Positions 56,421 to 64,000 of a stretch of DNA of 64,000 nucleotides are shown here, one piece after another. The notes beneath the pieces were generated by a model, which ran no database searches, had not been told where the DNA came from, and saw nothing but the letters and a program-made list of their open reading frames with translations. Origin of the DNA: Bemisia tabaci (Eukaryota; Arthropoda; Insecta; Hemiptera; Aleyrodidae); contig NC_092798.1 of the NCBI RefSeq assembly GCF_918797505.1, positions 11,297,501 through 11,361,500 on the forward strand, given 5' to 3'. The position numbers and the translations under genes are program-made. Within the stretch, counting starts at the first letter, position 1, and each line of letters opens with the position of its first letter.

Positions 56421-58653
56421 AAATTGAGAGGAAGGGAGAAAAGTCTCTTAAAAAATTATCTAAAAAATAGTGAATGCACCCAAAGGGATAGTATTGTGAA
56501 GAGAACGGGGGGGAGGGGGGGGGGGCTTCTATTTCTCCAGAAATCTACCTTGGTTCCCGTCAGAATACGTTTTTCGCAATACTTTCGTGGCATCCAGCTG
56601 TCATCTTTGAAATTGTATTTCAATCGATTTTTCGATAAGATTAGTTCAAAATCGATCCTCAGAAATTTCAATTTTCCCAAAGGATTCCCACATAGCCCTT
56701 TTAAGTCAGAAAAGTCCCCCGCCCCCCTGGGGTTAGAGAATCTCTCAGTTTTTGAGAAAATAAGTTAATTACCGGATGAACCTTTGCAACTTTGCAAATG
56801 CAAGTAAGCCCCTTTGGTTCTCGCTCTTTTAAATAGGCTGGACGTTGCTTGATGTAAACGAGTTTGATGTCATTAAGCCAACACAAATCGCTCTACTGAA
56901 ATTTTGTCTCTTCGGACTGAGGTCCCTTTTCTCTAGCGAGGTCTTCATCGAAGTAGACTGCCTCACCCAAAACCAAAGCTGTATCCAGGACTGGTGGTAG
57001 GGGGTCGGTGGCGGCGGAGATCATAAGTAGAGTTAATGGGGTGTGGGACCTCTCATATATTTTACGTACCCTTCGGGGGTATCTAAGGGGGCGATTTCCC
57101 TCTTTGCCCCCCCTCGCTGTAGCCCTGTCCAAAATCGATTATTTATGATGATTTTAAATGGAAGAAAAACAGTGTTGCAAATTTAGGAGAATCGCCCTTG
57201 CAAGACTTTAACTCCTCAGTCGAGTCAAGGGAATAAACAATCTGAAGCGCGATCAATAAAATCAATAGATCAATGCCCCTGTGCTTCTAAAATCCATCTC
57301 TTTCTATTCTCAGAAGCAAAGAACAATCGAGCGACGCTCTGTCGCAAATCACGCACCTTTTTCCCCGTAAATATTGAACATCCAAGCTGTCTTGGAATCA
57401 TCATCGCCGGTTTTCCTCTGTGAAGTAATTGGTTAGTCAGTGGCGTGAAGAGGAGCACTTCTCTCGAAACACACCAAAGGGCCTTGATGTGAAATCGCCA
57501 TTGTGATAGTTTTCCTCAAAAAGTCGAAACACCGCGTTGAGTGTCAAAGTCTGAGCTGAAACATCAATTTAACTCAAAACGACCGTCAATACTTTCAAGA
57601 CTTTCATCAAACTTTACAACGGAATATGATGAGAATAATCCACTTAAATTCAATGATTAAAAACCATGGGCGCGGAACTAAAAATTTCATCGTGGACACA
57701 GAAAGGTACCCTATCAAGAGAGGTTTCGGGGGCAGAGGAAAACCATTGTACGAGTAATTAAGAGGTTTTTGGGGCGCCCCACTAGTTTTAAGTAGGTTTG
57801 AGGGAGGCCTATCAGGGAAAATTCTGAACATTAAGACTGCTTAGAAGCAAGTTTAAAATTTTCCTACCGAAAAATGTATTACAATACACTTTTAAAGATG
57901 ACACAAATATTGGTTCACGGCGTTAATCGCCGGATTATTCTTTGAGGAAGTGTTTGTTAGGTAGTGTTTTTCTCGTTTTCTTTTCTCTCTTTGAGGAAGT
58001 TAAGAAGACCTCTGGGATGGACAGGGAATCCGGCTGCCTCTTGGCTACGCCAATGTTAGAAACAATTACCTCGATATAAAAAATATACAAATAAAAATAG
58101 ATCAGCAAGGAGAATGATTCATTGACGTAAAAATAACATTTCAATAAAAGCAGATCTACGGTTTCAATCAGATTTTTTGCTAAAACCGTTCAACATGATA
58201 GAAAACGTTCCTCGTTTCTCGCCAAACAGTTTGAAACACTTGTACACCTCTTGAAAGACGTAATACACGATACAGAGTAAGGAACACATAAAATGTGTTA
58301 GGTAAGATCGTCAACAGTCCAGCAAGAAAAAATGAGATGCCCATGCATATCCAAGATTCCACCTACCTCAGGTCGCGACACTATCATTTTAAGTCATCGT
58401 TAAAATCCTCTATTGAGTTCCAACCTATGTTCTCTCCACCGTTTTGCGGCCAAAAACATGGTCAAATGGGAAATAGACGAGAAACGGTCAAATACTGCGT
58501 GCTGCACTGCTGCAGCATTCGATCGCGCGCTGTAGCCAGGGGCCATTAGTGTAGCCCTCCTGGCTGCGGACCTGTTTCCCGCCGCGACTTTTTGAAATTC
58601 TCCGCGTGTTTTCGTATTGTAGAAATTCCCGCGCGCGCGCAAATCCAGAGACT
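56421..58653. other. Intergenic, no gene seen
   Basis: Mixed AT-rich sequence with G-rich runs (56507-56526), a fragment of the TTGGCAACACTG-type repeat at about 57140-57190, and a GC dinucleotide run at 58631-58640. The open frames here match no family I know. Confidence 0.4.
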
Positions 58654-58890
58654 CACTGAGAAAAAACTATGGCTTATAAACCTATTAGAGGTAAATATGG
58701 AACACCACTAATAGTAGTACCTCTACATATAATAATAGCACATATACCTTAGTTATGGTACCTGTACCTCAATTAGGTACAGAGACCTTAGTATGGTTCA
58801 CAGACCGAGAATCATTAGTTTATTTACGACTATTATAGGTGTTCCATATTTACCTCTAATAGGTTTATAAACCATAGTTTTTTCTCAGTG
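58654..58890. mobile_element. MITE with CACTGAGAAAAAACTATG ends
   Basis: A 237 bp element: the left begins cactgagaaaaaactatgg, the right ends ccatagttttttctcagtg. The arms continue for about 55 bp ('cctattagaggtaaatatgg' and complement). The centre is rich in 'ggtacc/tagta' words. No clear target duplication. Confidence 0.75.
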
Positions 58891-58924
58891 TGCGCCGCTT
58901 CCTGATTGGTCCACCAGTTTTGGG

Positions 58925-59236
58925 TAGAGTCCCTTTATACTGAGAGTCAAGACAATGCGAATCCATTTCTGATTGGTTAACCGGATTTTAGGCCTTCACA
59001 GTGTCACAAACGGGAATAAAGATTACATTTTCACCAATTGCAAAGATTATAATCTGGAATGGACCGAGGAATTTCGGGTTCGACAAGGAACAAACGGAAT
59101 GAAAGAAGGAACGGAGAGAGGAATTTCAGAATGAGCCGATCAAAGATTACGAAAAACGTTCAATTTCTGTAATCTTTATTCCCGTTTGAGACTCCATGAG
59201 GGGTGTTGTCTTGACTCTCAGTATAAAGGGACTCTA
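58925..59236. mobile_element. hAT-like MITE with 31 bp perfect inverted ends and 8 bp target duplication
   Basis: Starts tagagtccctttatactgag and ends ctcagtataaagggactcta; the inverted match runs 31 bp. Both sides carry GTTTTGGG. Internally 'cgggaataaagattaca' is inverted as 'tgtaatctttattcccg'. 312 bp, non-coding. It lies only 34 bp from the previous MITE. Confidence 0.85.
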
Positions 59237-60300
59237 GTTTTGGGATTCTCACGGTGCCCTCAGCCCAAATTATACCAATCTAACCCAGAATTTTTTTTAT
59301 TTTAGACAAGGGAGAACGATTTTCGCGGGGAAAATGTGTAAATACCGATCATAAATCAAATGCGATAGTAGATCAATTTATCGTTTGGTTCAAAACAATA
59401 GAACATGACCTGAAACGAAAATTTAAGGATTTAAGTTGGAAAAGCTGAAAATGAGAAAATCCTATCAATCTCACTTTTCATTGTCATTTTGCTCTCTTAA
59501 AATTCAAAAATCTTTCACAAAAAACCCGTTCCCTCAAATTACTCAATTGACTTTTGAGGCTATGTTTACATGTTGAACCCATCCATATCGATACGATCTC
59601 ACCTGTTTCATGTATCGAATACGATCCAAGCTCATGAACATACATTATAATACGTGAAAGCACGTATAAGCCTTTGGCCCTTCTAAAGTACCTTGTATAG
59701 GGAGAGCAGTCACAGGGACACTACAAGATTAATATTTTTGATTGGCTCAGCCATCTTCGGCTGCATGTAGCTGTTTATGGTTCTAGTATTACGGCAGACC
59801 ATTGGAGCAGAAGCAAGTTAAAATGACTGAAATTTTAGTCTTTTTCGTACCTATACCTCTTTTGAGAAGCTTACATATTTAGATTCCGGAAATTCGCCAA
59901 GACAGAGAAGCTATTGCGATTTTGGTTTTAATTCTTACTATACCTGGCCTCTGGCGAACCCGTCAATGTATGTGTATGTATGAGCCGCTTTTACGGCGCA
60001 CTAGGGCGATCTGCGACGCCTATTCTCCACAGGAATCTGTCATGGTAGAGATCCTCCGGACCCGTCAATAACAGAAGAATTTAAATACGGCACGGTCAGT
60101 CCCGGTACTTTTGTGCTGTAGCAGTTGGTTTTGAGGCGTCTCTCTTAATTCCTGTGTTGGCTAGTATTTTTGATGGAATAGCGTAAAAAGAGCGTAAAAA
60201 ATAGAGGGAGGAAGGGAGAGGGGAGCTTGGATTGGCGGGTGTTGCGGAACGCGTTGCTCGTTCCGTCCTATACTCGCAATGTTTTTCCATGGCGCTTAGT
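59237..60300. other. Intergenic, no gene seen
   Basis: AT-rich sequence without recognisable coding content or clear terminal repeats. Confidence 0.35.
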
Positions 60301-60307
60301 TCCGTTT

Positions 60308-60638
60308 GACAGAACGCGCTATCCGGGATTCTAAAATCTTCAAAAGGAACTCAAATTGGCGCTTAGTTCCGTTTAACAGAAATGCGTCCGATTGTAAAGC
60401 TGGATTACCTACATATAATAGCAGCACGAACTAATGATTAGGATGAAAATGTCATCGATAACACTGTGTATGTGACAGAACGCGCTATCCGGGATTCTAA
60501 AATCTTCAAAAGGAACTCAAATTGGCGCTTAGTTCCGTTTAACAGAAATGCGTCCGATTATAAAGCTGGATTACCTACATATAATAGCAGCACGAACTAA
60601 TGATTAGGATGAAAATGCCATCGATAACATCTGTGTAT
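60308..60638. repeat. 166 bp recent tandem duplication
   Basis: 'gacagaacgcgctatccggg' at 60308 recurs at 60474. The units differ at only a few bases (for example cgattG against cgattA, and gTcatc against gCcatc). Each unit contains 'ggcgcttagttccgttt', a fragment of the MITE family at 15303/19592. Confidence 0.85.
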
Positions 60639-60769
60639 AGGCTCGTAATTTGATCGTGTCTCAAAAACCGTGATCGTGAGTTACACACTATAATCTTAAG
60701 ATGCACGAAGGGAGAAATGTCCCCATTTCTTCTGTAAATTTGGCCGAAGGTCGTGGATTGAAATTTATT

Positions 60770-61060
60770 TTGACCGCGAGCAACTATTTTAACTCTCCGG
60801 AGATCAAATTGTATACCCAATGAATTGAAGGAATTTAGTGATCGCGTTGATCTGAAGCCCAGGGGTTTAGTTAGGAGTTTAGTTAGTTAAACCACGGTGC
60901 GGCGCCAGGCCCCGCACCGTGGTTTGAAGTCCGTTTTGACTTTGAGCAACTATTTTAACTCCCAGGAGATCAAATTGCATACCCGCGGGATTGAAGGAAC
61001 TTTATGTGATTGCTGTCCTCTGCAGCTTAAGAGTTTAACTTAGGCGCGACTCCAGGCGTC
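60770..61060. repeat. Older ~167 bp tandem duplication with a GC-rich hairpin between units
   Basis: 'gagcaactattttaactc' followed by 'ggagatcaaattg' occurs at about 60778 and 60945. Between them is a perfect 14 bp stem, AAACCACGGTGCGG (60889-60902) with CCGCACCGTGGTTT (60912-60925), and a 9 nt loop. Confidence 0.7.
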
Positions 61061-62293
61061 GAAGTTGAAAGTTCGTCTTGTGTTTTAAAATGTTCAAAAA
61101 GAAACAAAGTCGGTTGTCAGACGGCTCTAGGAGCAATCAAGTAACACGTCAATATTATTCAACCTTTGTTTTTTTTGGCAGTCTTCGTCCAGTCTTGCGG
61201 TCGCACGTGACTTACGCTGTGTCATCGACCGTAAACTTTCAGCCGGAAGAAGATCCATCCAAAGATCCTTGGCGCCACTAGCGGGGGAAGCCGTGCTGCG
61301 TTAACAAATTATGCATTTTCGGTCGGTGACCCAGGAACCGTGTTTAAGTCGACTCATTACACGATAGTTTCTTCCAGACTTACTGGATTGAGTCGGTTGT
61401 TTGCATAATTTTTGACTCGGGCTCTTTCTTTTATCTTTCGAAAGCTTTTTTTTGGATTCATAAGAAATGAATCTGATGATAGTTCTTATATTTAAGTCTA
61501 AAATGCTGAGACGAGAAATAGGAGCAGTGAGGAACTATTTAAATGAACTACTCGACATTTACAGGTGTGATCCAAAACAATAAAAAACTTTGAAATTCCC
61601 ACCCATTCAATGGGGTTGGTTCCATTTTATTTTGTTCAGTTCTGTTCTGCACCGTTGTACAAGTCCTGTTCTTCTCCGTTTCTCTGTTTTTTCTTTTCAA
61701 ATTTTAAAGTCGTTGAATATCCTTTAATTTTAAGAAATGGCCGGTATGTACTTAAGAGTTCTTGAATTTTATACCTCTACTAGAAAAATCAACGCTGTTG
61801 CTTGACATTTTCACAGAAATTTCTTTATCTAGACAGGAAAATCAGAGCAATTTTCAAGAAATGACGTTTATTATTTTTCCCATTAGTAAAATCAAAGTTG
61901 AATATGGCGGGAAAGCGTAAGCGCGTTCCTGCACCTCTGCATTTGCCTCTTAGCGTGGAGCCTACAGATCCTAAAAACTAGAAAACCTCCCATCCATTTT
62001 TCAAGGCCTTCAAATTTTTCTTGCACACCCTAAAAGGAACTTAACATTTTTTTGAAAATCTTCTCGAGATCCTTGAAAGTCTTGATCCCTCGGAAAGTTC
62101 ATGTAACCCTGGTAAAGCCGATCAGCATGATATCATGTTGAAACAATATGATATCATGCCTAATCGGTACGATATTATGCAGCTCCTTACATGATATTAA
62201 TATGACAACATTCTGGTAGGGAAAACTAGCATGATTTCAGTATAGTACCAGCATGATATCATACTGATATGCTGATATTATACTGATACCGTA
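61061..62293. other. No gene seen; ATATCATG-rich tract at the end
   Basis: AT-rich sequence. From about 62115 to 62290 the words 'catgatatcatg', 'atgatatcat' and 'tgatattat' recur in an imperfect array just before the large palindrome. Confidence 0.45.
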
Positions 62294-62741
62294 TTAAGGT
62301 GATTCGATGGACGCCATATTTTGTGTCAGAACGGCATGCGATATATCGCATCAATTGGTTCCATTTTTTCAGCTACTCGTCATTTTTCTCCAATTTTGAG
62401 ATCGCAATTCTATTGTCAGGAGACTTAAGCACTCACTTACCAATTTTAAGAAAGAAATTCAACGTAATGAAGGCGTGGTTTTTTTAGAGAGAAAATATCG
62501 CATTCGAGTGCAGTTTCGATATCAGTATCGAATGCGATGTTTTCTCTCTAAAAAAACCACGCCTTTATTACGTTGAATTTCTTTGTTAAAATTGGTAAGT
62601 GAGTGCTTTAGTCTCCTAACAACAGAATTGCGATCTCAAAATTGGAGGAAAATGACGAGTATCTGAAAAAATGGAACCATTTGATGCGATATATCGCATG
62701 CCGTTCTGAAACAAAATATGGCGTCCATCGAATCACCTTAA
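62294..62741. mobile_element. 446 bp near-perfect palindrome bounded by TTAA
   Basis: The left arm begins TTAAGGTGATTCGATGG and the right arm ends CCATCGAATCACCTTAA. The arms are almost wholly complementary to a centre near 62518 ('gagtgcagtttcgatatc'). TTAA at both ends is the target of piggyBac-type transposons, so a foldback MITE of that group is possible. Ends beginning GGTGA are not the usual piggyBac CCC. Confidence 0.72.
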
Positions 62742-62929
62742 CATCATATCATATAGGAGAGTCGGCTAATTTCCACTATGATAACTTTGTTGACCGACTC
62801 CACCAGGGAAGTCCGGTTTTGATTTTAAAAATCTCTAATTTATCTGATATCAGCTTTTCACTAGTATCATCTTCAAAAACCGCAATTTCTCTCCCCCCCC
62901 CCTCCCCTGTAGGCGCCCTCTCGATCTGA

Positions 62930-63372
62930 GGTCCATCGGCCGGACCCACGACCGGCGGCGCGGCGAGTCGGCGACCACCTCGAAGGCGGGTGACAGAATT
63001 TTGTTTTTCCGAAGCGACGATTTCAGCTCTCGAATTGCCCAATCTGCGTGCGCTTTGTCCGCCGGTTTTTAGGTCAGCAATTCACCGGTTGTTTGGAATT
63101 GACGTTGCGGCCGTTTCAGCCGGCATCAGCAGAAAAAATAACGTCCGCCGCCCAGTGTCTTGTCTTTCTCTCTCTTTTCCTAACCTCCTTCCGCCAGCGC
63201 AGTTGACAGGCGGCAACGCTCCCTATTTTATTATCACTTTTGTAAATATTTCGTAACAATGGTGTCGTAAACGATTTCCCGAGTTTATGTATTTTTGTGG
63301 GTGTGCGGTTATGGTGTTCGTGTTTTTCAGCCACATGCGCAAATTTTAAGGATCCTTTGCTAACTTGAAGGT
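62930..63372 (+). promoter_or_regulatory. CpG-rich stretch, possible promoter and 5' exon of a gene beyond the window
   Basis: CG dinucleotides are dense at 62935-63000 and 63100-63140. A strong donor-like AAG|GTGCGT lies at about 63368-63376 on the plus strand. The only ATG nearby (63259) is followed at once by a stop, so any exon here would be non-coding. Weak inference without downstream sequence. Confidence 0.25.
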
Positions 63373-64000
63373 GCGTACCTACCGTTGAAATACCTACTTA
63401 CCTTTCCTGGTTTCAATTTATTGAATTAAGAACCAAAAATTTTACGGTTTGTCGTTGACATGTTTACAAAATACCGAAATAAAAGGGATCTAAGTGCATC
63501 GTATCATTTCGAAGATTTTCCAGGAAGGTTTTTCAAGAAAGTTGGACCCTCTTGTATTTTTTCGCAATTTGTATGCAACCCGTCTAACACTCATTCATAC
63601 ACTTGCCACCAATAATATGATAATATGTAATGCAATGTTGCAGTACCTATACATTCTTCGGTGTTTCCCCTTTCGCTTCTCCTTTGTAGTGCACAATTAT
63701 TTTATCGATTTACAGTAAATTACCTGGAGCTGTGGACATTATTTTATTAATAGGTCATTTGTCATGATTATATCATGAAAAAATTTAAATAATAAAAAAA
63801 AAACATCGGTTCATTATCACAACTTTCTCTCCGTCATCTGACGGTTTTACAAAACGACAGACAATAATGTTTCGACCTCCTTCAAAGTTTTCCCCCGAGG
63901 ACGCTGACTTTTCTTTGAATCTTTTTCGAAAAGTCGACTACCCATGCAATTTTTTAAATACATGTTTATGAAATCATTTATCTAGATCAGGAAATTAGTA
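63373..64000. other. No gene seen
   Basis: AT-rich sequence running to the window edge; it could be the first intron of the gene suggested by the CpG-rich stretch before it. Confidence 0.3.

Noticed and set aside
61078..61281. 67-codon frame starting MCFKMFKKKQSRL
   Set aside because: No motif, no partner exons, and embedded in repeat-rich sequence; not supportable as a gene.
1..64000. CRISPR array, rRNA, tRNA or prophage
   Set aside because: No regularly spaced identical repeats with unique spacers, no rRNA core sequences and no convincing tRNA cloverleaf with A and B boxes were seen; the sequence is eukaryotic.

Overview
This is insect nuclear DNA: AT-rich, introns with GT/AG splice sites, one tandemly duplicated 10-exon gene, and a very dense load of short inverted-repeat transposons (MITEs). 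The repeat families look like those I associate with sap-sucking Hemiptera, a whitefly such as Bemisia tabaci in particular. That species call is an impression from the repeats and is not proved by the sequence. There is no sign of bacterial gene layout, rRNA, tRNA or CRISPR.

The only convincing genes are two plus-strand paralogues of an SLC17-type major facilitator anion transporter (sialin / 'putative inorganic phosphate cotransporter' group). Copy A runs from the ATG at 3695 to the stop at 27355. Copy B runs from 38305 to 48717. I could join all ten exons in both copies with consistent splice sites. Exon lengths (82, 215, 237, 85, 221, 150, 133, 156, 86, 213 nt) and phases are identical, giving 525 residues each with no internal stop. 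By my reading the proteins differ at about 35 positions (about 93% identical).

Layout: 1-3653, repeats and a CpG-rich stretch (3024-3315) that may hold the promoter and leader exon of copy A. 3654-27355, copy A; its 12.5 kb first intron is packed with MITEs. 27356-31435, 3' flank unique to copy A. 31436-33400, 3' flank shared with copy B (49596-51950). 33400-38260, a spacer of nested transposon debris with two broken transposon-type reading frames. 38264-48717, the compact copy B. 48922-49595, a sequence replacing the 4 kb flank of copy A. 52100-52830, a purine-rich stretch with five compact hairpins. 52830-62740, more MITEs and palindromes. 62930-63370, a CpG-rich stretch that could be the start of another gene.

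The two copies act as a natural control for each other: sequence in one intron and absent from the other shows where elements inserted. The clearest case is a 165 bp hAT-like MITE in intron 2 of copy A, with an exact 8 bp target duplication, whose empty site survives in copy B. The observations most worth follow-up are the inverted pair of hammerhead-ribozyme-like motifs in a 230 bp insertion with a 14 bp target duplication (44663-44920), the five-hairpin array (52412-52616), and the different upstream regions of the two paralogues.
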